A stretch of DNA of 64,000 bases. It comes from Pirellula sp. (GTDB taxonomy: Bacteria; Planctomycetota; Planctomycetia; Pirellulales; Pirellulaceae). Positions 54,708-63,934 of this stretch are shown one piece after another. The position numbers and the translations under genes are program-made. The stretch is from NCBI GenBank assembly GCA_021736575.1, contig JAIPFP010000001.1:1-64000 (forward strand). The letters run 5' to 3'. The notes below the pieces were generated by a model. That model was not told the DNA's origin. It saw only the letters and a list, made by a program, of their open reading frames with translations, and did not search any database. Within the stretch, counting starts at the first letter, position 1. Every line of letters begins with the position of its first letter.

Positions 54708-55395
54708 AGAGCAGTCGACTGCAACTAGGGCAAATGAAAGGATTTCCCATTCTGAGTTTGTCGAGAATGCGTGGCGTAAGGCCGGTATTGCAACCACCAC
54801 ACGAAACGTCTTCGAGTTGCGCCATAGCATCTGCGCCTCGACTCGATACCAACCGCTTGTAGTCGACCTTGAATTCTGGCGTTAATTGCGTTTCCACTGT
54901 GGCAAGGTTTCCCTCGACGCGGATCAGCTCTTGTTGGAGTGTGACAATCCGAGCGGCAACGTTGCTATCGGTTTTCACTTTTTCCGCTTCGGTGAGTTTT
55001 AGCTTTTCCTCGTATTCCTTGGACGAGGCTTGAAAGCTATCAATTTCCTCGAGGGTTTCCAGAATTTCGTCTGACAGTACGTTATTGGCTTGGGTGTCCG
55101 CCGCGATTTGCTCTTTGATGGCCTGGAATTCGCGATTATTGGTGGCGGAGTTCATTTTCCCTTCCCAATCGTGGATTTTGGCTTCGCGTTCACGAAGTTG
55201 CAGTTGCTTTCGGTCGGTCTCCATCTTTTTCTGTTTGATGGTGTCCTTGCATTTTTGCAACGCGTCTTTTGCCGTGTCAACCTGGGTCTGAGCAGCTTTG
55301 ATTTGCTTGGGGCCACGCTCAATTTGCGACTTTATTTCGGCAATTTGAACCAAGAGTTGATGCAGATTTCGGACTATGGAGTCGCTAACGTTCAT
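54694..55395 (-). CDS. Coiled-coil protein with C4-type zinc ribbon
   Basis: 233 residues from ATG 55395 (MNVSDSIVRNL), where the family usually begins. Residues ~10-170 are one long coiled coil (QIERGPKQIKAAQTQVDTAKDAL..., KLKLTEAEKVKTDS). The C-terminal zinc ribbon has two pairs, CGGCNTGL and CPSCSRLLY. This is the CT398/'C4-type zinc ribbon' family, widespread and co-occurring with flagellar or export genes in chlamydiae, function poorly known. It is likely cytoplasmic. Its 3' end is duplicated into a 17-bp tandem repeat. Confidence 0.88.
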   Translation of the reverse strand: MNVSDSIVRNLHQLLVQIAEIKSQIERGPKQIKAAQTQVDTAKDALQKCKDTIKQKKMETDRKQLQLREREAKIHDWEGKMNSATNNREFQAIKEQIAADTQANNVLSDEILETLEEIDSFQASSKEYEEKLKLTEAEKVKTDSNVAARIVTLQQELIRVEGNLATVETQLTPEFKVDYKRLVSSRGADAMAQLEDVSCGGCNTGLTPRILDKLRMGNPFICPSCSRLLYRPE

Positions 55396-55558
55396 TCGAT
55401 TTCCACTGATAGATAGTTCGGCGAAGCGGTTTCCCAAGATTAAACCACAAATGACGACAGAAACTAGCCTGATATCTCTATTGCGATCTGAATTGCAAGT
55501 AACGACAATTGCTAACGCGGATTGGACGGACAGTACCTATTAATTTAATGGAAATGCA

Positions 55559-56689
55559 ATGATATCCTCTGCCTTTAAGCGCTGCCTCTGGAGCGGTTCT
55601 GCAGTCGTTTTTCTTTTTTGCGAAATGTCTCCGCGACTCGTTTTTTCACAAGAAGCCGCGAATTCCAATCGCAATAGCGACCGAATGGCAGTTTCCGCCG
55701 ATCTGGAAACGATCTACCTCAAAACCGAAAGTGCGTCTACGGTTGCCGACTACACGTCCATTCTTGATTTTTGCCGAAACGTAGCTGGAGACAGGACCCG
55801 TTCACGTGAGGACCGCGAATACGCTCGCATTTTGATGAGTTGGGCGGCGAACCGCCGAGGCGAAGCTCGCAGCGATCAAGCGGGAATCATGGTTCGAACT
55901 CAGCAGTTGACCGAAGCCGAGCAACTCGACGCTTTGGCCCGCAAGGATTTTGAAAATGCAATCCAACTGGACAACACACGCTGGCGAGCTCATCACAATC
56001 TCGCGATCACCCAAGCCGTGCAGGGGGAAACGCAGGCTGCACTGGATAGTTTTGCCCAAGTGATCCGGCTCAACCCCGAATATCCAAACGCCTACTTCAA
56101 TCGGGGCGAAATTCTCTTTCGTGCCAATCAATATGAAGCCGCGTTGCTGGACTACGAAAAAGGAATCCAACTGGCGCCGGACGATTCATCCGCTTTCAGC
56201 GGCAGAGCCCATACGCTCTACGCTTTGGGGAAAACAAAAGAAGCGCTTGCCGATTATGCCAAAGCGATGGAGCTCGCACCGCAATCGGTGGATGCAGCCA
56301 CGGAGTACGCAGATACTTGCCAAGCACTCGGCAATTGGAAAGACGCGGCCACCGCGTATCAAAAAGCGATGCAACTCGACGGCAAAAATGCGAGACTGCT
56401 ACAAAATGCAGCTTGGATGATGGCGACTTGCCCTGATGATTTTTATCGAAATGGTTCGTCCGCCTTGGAGACCGCTCAACTGGCCGTGCGAGTAGCCTCC
56501 GCACCTGCATCCGCACAAGTGCTCGACGTCTTGGCTGCGGCACAAGCAACCGCTGGAGATTTCGCCTCTGCTCAGAGCACGGTGGCAGAAGCACTTCGTT
56601 CGACCACGGATCCAGTGCTTCGAAGCGAACTGCAAATGCGAGGAAAGCTCTATCAACGAAAAAAAGTTTACGTGCAACCAAAACGCTGA
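55559..56689 (+). CDS. Exported TPR-repeat protein
   Basis: 376 residues. A signal peptide (CLWSGSAVVFLFCEMSPRLVFS) precedes six or more TPR units, the clearest being ITQAVQGETQAALDSFAQVIRLNPEYPNAYFNRGEIL, YEAALLDYEKGIQLAPDDSSAF, KEALADYAKAMELAPQ and WKDAATAYQKAMQLDGKNARLL. TPRs form protein-binding superhelices; no catalytic domain is present. The gene is divergent from the zinc-ribbon gene and monocistronic. Its partners are not indicated by the context. Confidence 0.88.
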   Translation: MISSAFKRCLWSGSAVVFLFCEMSPRLVFSQEAANSNRNSDRMAVSADLETIYLKTESASTVADYTSILDFCRNVAGDRTRSREDREYARILMSWAANRRGEARSDQAGIMVRTQQLTEAEQLDALARKDFENAIQLDNTRWRAHHNLAITQAVQGETQAALDSFAQVIRLNPEYPNAYFNRGEILFRANQYEAALLDYEKGIQLAPDDSSAFSGRAHTLYALGKTKEALADYAKAMELAPQSVDAATEYADTCQALGNWKDAATAYQKAMQLDGKNARLLQNAAWMMATCPDDFYRNGSSALETAQLAVRVASAPASAQVLDVLAAAQATAGDFASAQSTVAEALRSTTDPVLRSELQMRGKLYQRKKVYVQPKR

Positions 56690-56742
56690 AATAGTGGTTG
56701 TGGTGAAATTTGGAACGATCAAACCTCTGTAGGATCGAAGAT

Positions 56743-57012
56743 ATGGCTACGACTGCGATCTCACAACCAGTTCATGAGCGGTTTCAGAAACTCAGAGACA
56801 ACTGGAAGGCCAAAACACGTCATTTGTCGAACGTCGGCCAAATTTCTCTCGCTTTTTCTTATCAAAACATCATTGGCATGGGGCCTGAAGCTCATCTTTA
56901 CCCTCATCTTTTGATCTTGCTCCCCTCGCCTCGTACTCGGGGAGAGGGGCAGGGGGTGAGGGGTTTTGCACTGTGTTTTGATTGGTTTTTTGATCGTGAA
57001 TTCAACGTCTAG
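56743..57012 (+). pseudogene. Small conserved hypothetical gene, truncated by repeat sequence
   Basis: AGGA 9 bases upstream and the ATG at 56743 give a plausible start. The first ~48 residues (VHERFQKLRDNWKAKTRHL ... SYQNIIGMG) match the N-terminus of a small conserved protein common in environmental genomes, where the sequence normally continues into a helical domain. Here, right after IIGMGPEA, the frame runs into C-rich repeat DNA (LPSPRTRGEGQGVRG) and stops. The 10-mer GGGCCTGAAG occurs at the break (56,881) and again at 57,326, as if repeat DNA had been inserted between copies. Confidence 0.6.
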
Positions 57013-57085
57013 CTGCGTTTCAGAGGCGTAAACAAATAACTGAACCGGAGGCTACCATGTCAGGGCTCTACCCCTCACCCCCCGA

Positions 57086-57246
57086 CCCCCTCTCCCCGAA
57101 GGAGACTGCTGATTTAATCCGCATTAATCCCAACCCAACGCGTTAGCGAGGGACGGTCTGCCCCTCGCTAACGCGTCGGGTTGTGATAGAACCTTTCCCT
57201 GCAGCAAATCCACTAAATCAGCAGTCTCCGAAGCGGGGCGAGGGGG
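57086..57246. repeat. Nested inverted repeats, with hairpin repeat family 3 copy 2 inside
   Basis: An outer pair of arms, CCCCCTCTCCCCGAAGGAGACTGC...(57,086-57,116) and its complement GCAGTCTCCGAAGCGGGGCGAGGGGG (to 57,246), encloses a family 3 hairpin at 57,132-57,182 (AACCCAACGCGTTAGCGAGG / CCTCGCTAACGCGTCGGGTT). The region from 57,013 to 57,391 contains only such repeats and no gene. Confidence 0.75.
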
Positions 57247-57391
57247 AGAAAACGCACGGAGATCACGCAAATCTAGTAGGATTTCGAGTCTAGCGTGTTT
57301 TGAAATGTGGGGGTAAAGATGAGGGCCTGAAGTCGTGTACTCCCGGATGGACCCAAAGCTATCGTTCCAGGTAAGTGTCCGCCGCCATTGA

Positions 57392-58237
57392 TCAATTGTT
57401 GCGCATTCGCTCCTGTCGCTCCTGCTCTTCTTCGTAAGCAACGTCGATCAAATGCAGTACCGCATCGACATCAGCAGCCTCCGTCGGGAACTCGAAATTA
57501 CCCGTTAGCTTCAAGTCAGGACGGAGCTCACGCTTTTCATACAATTCCCAGATTTCTTCCGCGTAGTGAGTATCCGCCAACTCAGGCGCAAATCTAGAGT
57601 AATATTGAGTTATGTTTTCAACATCGCGTATGAGCATGCTCTTGGCGCTATTGTTGGCTGCTGCATTAACGACTTGCGGTAAGTCAATGATAACGGGTCC
57701 TTCCGAGTCTTGAAGAACATTGAATTCCGACAGATCACCGTGCACCAGCCCGATACACATCATACGCAATACATAATTCATCACGGTCGCGTGATCCCTG
57801 ACTGCTTGCTCCGCAGACAACGCGATGTCGTTGAGTCGAGGCGCTACGTCACCATCCGCTCCGGTTATCAGCTCCATCAACAACACTCCTCCGAACAAAC
57901 CATAAGCTTTGGGGACTCGCACTCCCGCTGCCGCGAGACTCAACAATGCATCCACTTCGGCCCGTTGCCAGACAACCTCCTGTTGATCTCTTCCGAATTT
58001 GGATCGTTTTTCCATTGCTCTCTGCCGGCGGCTGTTTCGAATTTTTCGTCCTTCCTGATACTGAACCGCTTTCTTGAAACTGCGGTCGGCAACATCCTTG
58101 TAAACCTTAGCGCAGCAGATCTCCTGGCCACACCGCACAAGAAAAACTTGGGCTTCTTTCCCGCTCATCAACGAACGAATCACTTCGTCAACTAAGCCGT
58201 CGTCGATCAGCGGTTGAATACTCTTGGGTACTTTCAA
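57392..58237 (-). CDS. RIO-family protein kinase
   Basis: 281 residues of the bacterial RIO1-like atypical Ser/Thr kinase group. Motifs: ATP-binding loop SGKEAQVFLV, Lys44 in CCAKVYK, the catalytic loop HGDLSEFNVL with Asp168 and Asn173, and the metal site IIDLPQ with Asp185 (DFPQ in most family members). RIO kinases in archaea/eukaryotes act in ribosome maturation; bacterial substrates are unknown. The C-terminus is an acidic/basic helix (AYEEEQERQERMRNN). No signal peptide. It is a single gene flanked by repeat-rich gaps. Confidence 0.92.
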   Translation of the reverse strand: MKVPKSIQPLIDDGLVDEVIRSLMSGKEAQVFLVRCGQEICCAKVYKDVADRSFKKAVQYQEGRKIRNSRRQRAMEKRSKFGRDQQEVVWQRAEVDALLSLAAAGVRVPKAYGLFGGVLLMELITGADGDVAPRLNDIALSAEQAVRDHATVMNYVLRMMCIGLVHGDLSEFNVLQDSEGPVIIDLPQVVNAAANNSAKSMLIRDVENITQYYSRFAPELADTHYAEEIWELYEKRELRPDLKLTGNFEFPTEAADVDAVLHLIDVAYEEEQERQERMRNN

Positions 58238-58646
58238 AACGTTACTTCTTCTGGAAGATGGAAAATTTGACCGAAGTGAACCAAACTATTCTCGAGTCAA
58301 AGTTGAACCAGCATACCTGTCCGGTGCCAATGTTGCAGTATTGGCGTTTGCCAAACCTTGTAGGAATCAATAGAAATCGTAACGAAAATGGGTTGGGATT
58401 CTCGGTATGGGCTCCATTTTGGGGGCTTCTCGGACCTATCTCTACCCACATTTCACGGCACCCAAGTACCGCTGGCGCGAGAGTTAGCCAGCTTTTGCTG
58501 ACCAGCTTTAAGGCGAGCGGCAGCATGAGATATAGCCTTAGCACAGGCTGCTAGCCTGTGCTTTTTGGACATTACAGCCCTGGCAGCGTTGGCAGCCTGT
58601 GCCACAATGCGTTGGTCCGCTCTGTTCGGGATGAGATCCAGTGGAA
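58238..58646. other. Gene-free stretch with terminator-like hairpin
   Basis: Around 400 bp. No gene is supported. It holds the strong hairpin at 58,540-58,565 and nearby GGCAGC..GGCAGCCTGTGCC imperfect repeats; AAGGCGAGCGGCAG here also occurs at 4,711, so this is another dispersed fragment. Confidence 0.6.
58540..58565 (+). terminator. Hairpin with T-run, terminator-like
   Basis: AGCACAGGC / GCCTGTGCT with a 5-base loop, followed on the plus strand by a T-run. No plus-strand gene precedes it, so it may be a repeat rather than a functional terminator; on the minus strand it is downstream of the sulfatase gene but has no T-run in that sense. Confidence 0.4.
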
Positions 58647-61055
58647 CTATTCCGGTTGACCAAGTTCAACGACTACTTTTTCGATCTTGCCGGTAAACGC
58701 GAATGGCAGCTTGTAAGAGAAGTCGACGGCTGAGCCAGAGTCCATGCCCACGTCGACCCCTTCACCGAGCGAAAACTGAAGCGGTACCGTTTTGGGAATT
58801 TTCCCCTCGCCTACTTTCTTGCCGTTGGCCGTGATCACCACCGACGCAGGTTTACCTCGCTCTCCTGGTTTGCCTTGGTATGCAAAGTTAATCGACAACC
58901 TGACTTTCCCCTTGGAAAGAGGCTCGCTGGTGATCGTATTGCGGTCAATCGCCAAGTAGTTGTAGACGAAGTTCGCTTTGCCATCGCGAAGATAGATCCC
59001 TAATCCGCCAGTCAGTCCGCCATGGGTATAGATCATCCCTTCTGCACCGGAATCAGGAATCTCGATATCGGCAGTGATTGAAAACGATTTGTTCAGCACT
59101 GGTGGCGAAGCGCCATCTGGCAGCGCAATTTGACCTGGATAGTACGTGAATTTGTTCCGCTTACCCGCAAGACTTGGCCGCCCCTGTAGTTCGGCGTTGA
59201 GTCGCTCGACCGCCCGCCAGTCCAACGGTAGCACATGATACTTCTCTGCTTCTTTCCAGAACAACGCTTCGAGCTCTTTGACCTTTTCCGGATTTTGGCT
59301 GGCGACGTTATCCGCTTGCGTGAAGTCTTTGTTGATATTGTAGAGTTCCCATTTGGCATTGATCGGATCGAAGTCACCGCGGACGGGCGCCCACGGAACA
59401 AAACTGCGGCTCGAAGCCATCCAGCCCTCATGATAGATGCCTCGATTGACAAGCAATTCGAAGTATTGAGTTGGTCGCGTTTCCTTGGCATTGGCCTCGG
59501 TGAAGCTCTTTAGAAAGCTCACTCCCTCGATTGGTTTTTGCACGATTCCGTTCAGTGTTTCTGGGGGCGAAACGCCAATCGCTTCGTACAGAGTCGGTAC
59601 AAGATCGATCACATGGAGGAACTGACTGCGAACGCCTCCCTTGTCCTTGATCTTGGCAGGCCACGAGACAACCATCGGATTGCGAGTCCCCCCGAAATGG
59701 CTCGCGACCTGCTTGGTCCATTGAAATGGCGTATTCATGGCGTGAGCCCACGCGCTCGGGAAGTGATTAAACCATTTTGGACCACCGATTTCATCGATAT
59801 GTTTCAGGTTGTCTTCCCAGTCTTCGGGAAATCCATTGAAGAAGAGATTCTCGTTGAGGCTACCTTCCAACCCACCTTCGGCGCTCGATCCGTTATCACC
59901 GACGATGTAAATAAAGATCGTGTTTTCCGCATTCGGCATCGCTTTGACAGCATCGACGACACGTCCCATGTGATGGTCAACGTGGGCGGAGAATCCCGCA
60001 AATGTTTCCATCATGCGAGCGTAGACTTTCTTTTGCCCCGCATTGAGCGAATTCCAAGCTGGCAGACCTTCGCTGCGGGCGGTCAATTTAGCATCCTTTG
60101 GCACGACGCCGATTGCTTGCTGTCGCTTGAAAGTCTCTTCGCGATACACGTCCCATCCAGAATCGAACTTGCCCGTGAATTTGTCAATCCATTCCTTGGG
60201 TGCGTGATGCGGGGAATGGTTGGCGCCGGGCGCCACATACAAGAAGAATGGTTTGTCGGGAGCGATGCTCGTCACTTGTCTCGTCCAGGCTATCGCCTTG
60301 TCGGCAAGGTCCTCGGTTACGTGGTAGTTTGGATTTTCGCTCTTGGGAACAAGATTGCGGTTTTCAAAAAGAATGGGGTCCCACTGATTCATGTCCCCGG
60401 CATTGAAACCATAGAAGTAGTCGAAACCAAGTCCATTGGCCCAACGATCAAATGGACCCGCCGCGCTCGTCTCCCAAGCTGGAGTGTTATGATTCTTGCC
60501 GATCCAGGCCGTTCCATAACCGTTCTGACGTAAAACTTCTCCAATCGTACCGCAACTCTTAGGCAAAACACAGGTATAGCCCTCATACCCGGTGGCCGCT
60601 TCCGTAATCACGCCTGTTGCCGCGGAATGATGATTGCGGCCAGTGATTAGGGCCGCCCGAGTAGGACTGCACAGTGCCGTCGTATGAAAGCGGTTGTACT
60701 TCAGGCCTTCGGCAGCGAGTTTATCAAGAGTCGGTGAGGGAATGCCGCCTCCAAACGCTGAGTATTGACCAAACCCCGAATCGTCCAACAAAATCAATAC
60801 GACATTCGGAGCATTTGCAGGTGCTTTTATCGGTTGTGGAAATTGCGGCGGGTCGGAGTCCTTGTAGGTTTTTCCGACTTTGCCCTTGAACTCAAAATCG
60901 GCTCTGGGCAAGCTCTTCGATGTGGCTTTCTCGCGAGCCGGATCGGCCGTCGGCTGCTGGGCAGTGACCCCAGACATTGAAACAAACAGTGCGATGCCAA
61001 TGAACAGCCCACAACAGACCGTTCTTGCGAATGCACATGCCATCGAATTCATCAT
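58647..61055 (-). CDS. Exported arylsulfatase with C-terminal beta domain
   Basis: 802 residues. Signal peptide (CCGLFIGIALFVSMSGVTAQ). Catalytic N-terminal domain of the type I sulfatase family: metal-binding LILLDDSGFG, the formylglycine signature CSPTRAALITGR with Cys129 to be modified, GKNHNTPAWE, YVVGDNG-type DNG(SSAEGG). The final ~150 residues are an added beta domain ending in a lectin-like strand set. Sulfatases remove sulfate from polysaccharides; substrate is not evident. Activity would need a formylglycine-generating enzyme not present here. A second copy follows upstream. Confidence 0.93.
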   Translation of the reverse strand: MMNSMACAFARTVCCGLFIGIALFVSMSGVTAQQPTADPAREKATSKSLPRADFEFKGKVGKTYKDSDPPQFPQPIKAPANAPNVVLILLDDSGFGQYSAFGGGIPSPTLDKLAAEGLKYNRFHTTALCSPTRAALITGRNHHSAATGVITEAATGYEGYTCVLPKSCGTIGEVLRQNGYGTAWIGKNHNTPAWETSAAGPFDRWANGLGFDYFYGFNAGDMNQWDPILFENRNLVPKSENPNYHVTEDLADKAIAWTRQVTSIAPDKPFFLYVAPGANHSPHHAPKEWIDKFTGKFDSGWDVYREETFKRQQAIGVVPKDAKLTARSEGLPAWNSLNAGQKKVYARMMETFAGFSAHVDHHMGRVVDAVKAMPNAENTIFIYIVGDNGSSAEGGLEGSLNENLFFNGFPEDWEDNLKHIDEIGGPKWFNHFPSAWAHAMNTPFQWTKQVASHFGGTRNPMVVSWPAKIKDKGGVRSQFLHVIDLVPTLYEAIGVSPPETLNGIVQKPIEGVSFLKSFTEANAKETRPTQYFELLVNRGIYHEGWMASSRSFVPWAPVRGDFDPINAKWELYNINKDFTQADNVASQNPEKVKELEALFWKEAEKYHVLPLDWRAVERLNAELQGRPSLAGKRNKFTYYPGQIALPDGASPPVLNKSFSITADIEIPDSGAEGMIYTHGGLTGGLGIYLRDGKANFVYNYLAIDRNTITSEPLSKGKVRLSINFAYQGKPGERGKPASVVITANGKKVGEGKIPKTVPLQFSLGEGVDVGMDSGSAVDFSYKLPFAFTGKIEKVVVELGQPE

Positions 61056-61119
61056 TTCGGTTTCTCTACTTTAGAGTGAATCTTGCCGTCATTGCTGGTT
61101 GATTGCGCGTTTGAAAAAG

Positions 61120-63510
61120 CTATTTGATCTGAAACACAACTTTCTCGATATTCCCGGTAAACGGGAAGGATCCCTTGCCCTTGTAGGCTGGATCGATTGG
61201 CGTAATGGAATCACGACCAACCTCAAAGGGTTCAAGACCATGCCGGAAGGCTGAGCGTTCTACCTTGCCTTCACCCGCTGGCTGACCGTTAACAAACAAC
61301 TTCAATGTACCCGAGCCTTGTGGTGATCCATCCGGTGTAAAGTCGGTACTCAACGTTACCTTTCCCTCAGGCAACGTCTTGGTCCCTTGAATGGTCACAT
61401 CCGCAACATCAAAAAAGGTATAGCGAAAGACCGGCTTGTTCTCGGTGACATACAATGACCAACCTGCGGAAAAGGCTCCAGCACAGGTGACAACTCCCTC
61501 GGCTCCACCTTTTGGGACGACAAGCTCCGCCGTCATCGTCAGTGGACGTGGAAAGAGTTTTGGTCCAATCGGTTCGGGAAGCGAAACACTATTGCCATAG
61601 TAGGTCCAACTTGTCTTCGGCTTTCCAGCGATTCGCAAACTAGGATCCATCCGCTCGGAGAACCGTGGATCAAGAGGTAGGACATCGTATTTCCTCGCCT
61701 CAGCAATGAACTTCGCTTTGAGCTCCTCGAGCTTGGCAGGCATCTTCGCCGCTAAGTCATCTGCCTCGCTAAAATCCTGATCGACGTTGTACAATTCCCA
61801 GGGAGCGGTCAGGAACCCATCGCCACGTCCCAGCGTCTCCCATGGCAAACCATACTTGCTGCAAGCGACCCAACCGTCATGATAGATGGCTCGATTCGTT
61901 GCTAGTTCAAAGTACTGTGTCGTTCGTCGATCTTTTGCTTTCGCGTCGTCGAATGAATAGACCATCGAAACACCTTCGATTGGTTTCTGAGCGATTCCGT
62001 TAACAACCTTCGGTTCCGCAATCTTGGCCGCTTCCAAAATGGTCGGGACCACATCGATCACGTGATGAAACTGATTGCGCAGCTCACCTTTGGCTTTGAT
62101 TCCCTTGGGCCAATGAACCACCATCGGATTGCGTGTTCCACCGAAGTGGCTAGCAACTTGTTTGGTCCATTGTAAGGGAGCATTCATGGCCCAGGCCCAT
62201 CCCACAGGCACGTGTGGCTCGCTGGTCGGCCCACCGATTTCGTCGATCCTCTTGATGGAGCTTTCCAGTCCCAATTGCACACCCAGCAAACTGGCTATCT
62301 CACTGAACGTGCCTTCCAGGCCACCTTCGGCGCTCGCACCATTGTCACCCACAACATACATGACGAGGGTGTTGTCGAGCTCACCGGAGGCTTGCAAACT
62401 GTCGATCAATCGACCGACTTCGAAATCTGTGTAAGCCATGTACGCAGCGTAGTTTTCCATGAGTCGCAAGTAGACCTTTTTCGCATCAGCCGACTGAGTG
62501 TCCCACGCTGGCACCTCCTTGGGTCGTGGAGTGAGTTTGGTTCCTTTGGGGATGATTCCTAGCTCGATCTGCTTGGCATGAGTCAGTTCGCGTTGCTTGT
62601 CCCAACCATGGTCAAACTTGCCAATGAATTTTTGGAGCCAATCTTTTGGGGCATGGTGCGGTGCATGAACGCCCGATGTGCTGAAGTAGTTGAACCAAGG
62701 CTTATCCGGCGATGCAGCACGAATGTTGCGAGTCCAAGCGATCGCTTCGTCGGTCATGTCAGCGGTGAAGTGATAGCCTTGTTCAGGCAACTTGGGCTGT
62801 GGCACTGCGGACGTGTTTCGGTAAAGAACGGGATAGTATTGGTGCGTCTCGCCTTGGTTGAATCCGTAAAAGTAATCGAAGCCAAGTCCTGTCGGCCAGC
62901 GGTCGAACGGACCAGCAGGGCTAATATCTGGCTCAGGGGTATTGTGCCATTTGCCGAACATTGCGGTGGCGTAACCATTGTCACGCAAAACTTGCGAAAC
63001 CAAGGCCGTGCTCTTCGGAATAACACCGGTGTAGCCAGGATACCCGGTTCCCATTTCGATGATGACGCCGGTAGCGATCGAGTGATGGTTCCTGCCTGCT
63101 AGCAGCGCACCGCGCGTCGGACTGCACAAAGCCGTGGTGTGGAAGCGATTGTACTTGAGCCCATTGTTCGCCAGCTTGTCCATTTGCGGTGTCGGCACCG
63201 GACCGCCAAACGTCGAACACATTCCAAAGCCGACGTCGTCAAGCAAAATCAACAAAACATTAGGACTTCCTTTTGACGCCTGAACAGACTCCGGAAAATC
63301 CGGCTTCGAATCTTTGTAGGATTCTCCGATCTTCCCCTTAAAAACCGGATCCGGTTTTGGCAACTGCAAACCACCATCTTGTGTTGCAGTGAGTTTGCTA
63401 TCTTGAGCCATCAATGTGTTTGGACCGTCCATCGTTGTTACGACAAACACAAACAGCATGACCTGAAAACAACACAACCAATTCAAACCACTTCGGCTAA
63501 ACATCTTCAC
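61120..63510 (-). CDS. Exported arylsulfatase, paralogue of the next gene
   Basis: 796 residues with a signal peptide (FQVMLFVFVVTTMDG...LMAQ). The sulfatase core matches its neighbour closely: LILLDDVGFGM, HTTALCSPTRGALLAGRNHHS with Cys129 at the same position, MYVVGDNGASAEGGLEG and the same C-terminal beta domain. The two genes are 64 bp apart in the same direction and clearly arose by tandem duplication, with divergence mainly in surface loops and the C-terminal region. Specificity probably differs between them. It is the first gene of the pair. Confidence 0.93.
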   Translation of the reverse strand: MKMFSRSGLNWLCCFQVMLFVFVVTTMDGPNTLMAQDSKLTATQDGGLQLPKPDPVFKGKIGESYKDSKPDFPESVQASKGSPNVLLILLDDVGFGMCSTFGGPVPTPQMDKLANNGLKYNRFHTTALCSPTRGALLAGRNHHSIATGVIIEMGTGYPGYTGVIPKSTALVSQVLRDNGYATAMFGKWHNTPEPDISPAGPFDRWPTGLGFDYFYGFNQGETHQYYPVLYRNTSAVPQPKLPEQGYHFTADMTDEAIAWTRNIRAASPDKPWFNYFSTSGVHAPHHAPKDWLQKFIGKFDHGWDKQRELTHAKQIELGIIPKGTKLTPRPKEVPAWDTQSADAKKVYLRLMENYAAYMAYTDFEVGRLIDSLQASGELDNTLVMYVVGDNGASAEGGLEGTFSEIASLLGVQLGLESSIKRIDEIGGPTSEPHVPVGWAWAMNAPLQWTKQVASHFGGTRNPMVVHWPKGIKAKGELRNQFHHVIDVVPTILEAAKIAEPKVVNGIAQKPIEGVSMVYSFDDAKAKDRRTTQYFELATNRAIYHDGWVACSKYGLPWETLGRGDGFLTAPWELYNVDQDFSEADDLAAKMPAKLEELKAKFIAEARKYDVLPLDPRFSERMDPSLRIAGKPKTSWTYYGNSVSLPEPIGPKLFPRPLTMTAELVVPKGGAEGVVTCAGAFSAGWSLYVTENKPVFRYTFFDVADVTIQGTKTLPEGKVTLSTDFTPDGSPQGSGTLKLFVNGQPAGEGKVERSAFRHGLEPFEVGRDSITPIDPAYKGKGSFPFTGNIEKVVFQIK

Positions 63511-63675
63511 AAAAACTTTCAGCGGAGAGTCGCGGACAATTTTTTGACACAGTGCGGTTTCATCCTGATCCTCTCAGGTTTTCGTCCCGCACTATAGGTT
63601 TAGCACAGCCCCAATGATGTTTCAACTAGTACTAGTGGCTCGGATTGGAATTAACGTCGCACAGGAGACTACTCG

Positions 63676-63817
63676 TTCCCAGGCTCTGCGGTTCTGCCTG
63701 GGAAAGCATTGGTGTGGAGGCTCCCGCCGCCTAAGTTCACAAACTAAGGATGCATTTCGGCGAGGCGGAGCCTCGCTTGCCTTGAGTTACCAGGCAGAGC
63801 CGCAGAGCCTGGTAACT
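63676..63817. repeat. Composite inverted-repeat element (~140 bp)
   Basis: Its ends are two related palindromes, TTCCCAGGCTCTGCGG... (left) and ...CCGCAGAGCCTGGTAACT (right), which are inverted versions of the same 23-mer with one difference. Between them, GAGGCTCCCGCCGCC and GGCGAGGCGGAGCCTC form a further inverted pair. The overall shape is a MITE-like or REP composite. No gene is supported from 63,511 to 63,934 apart from this. Confidence 0.75.
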
Positions 63818-63934
63818 AGACTAGATTGCACAGGCGACAAAACTTGCAATCAGTGGCAATAGGATCGCAAGGGGTGCGATTTGGAATCACACCTTCGGGT
63901 GCATTTGTATTGGTAACAAAAGCTACTTAAGCTA

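Noticed and set aside
59538-60533. 331-codon plus-strand frame
   Set aside because: Antisense shadow of the first sulfatase gene; the sulfatase motifs are unambiguous on the minus strand.
63614-63862. 82-codon plus-strand frame near the window end
   Set aside because: It is the translation of the composite palindromic repeat.
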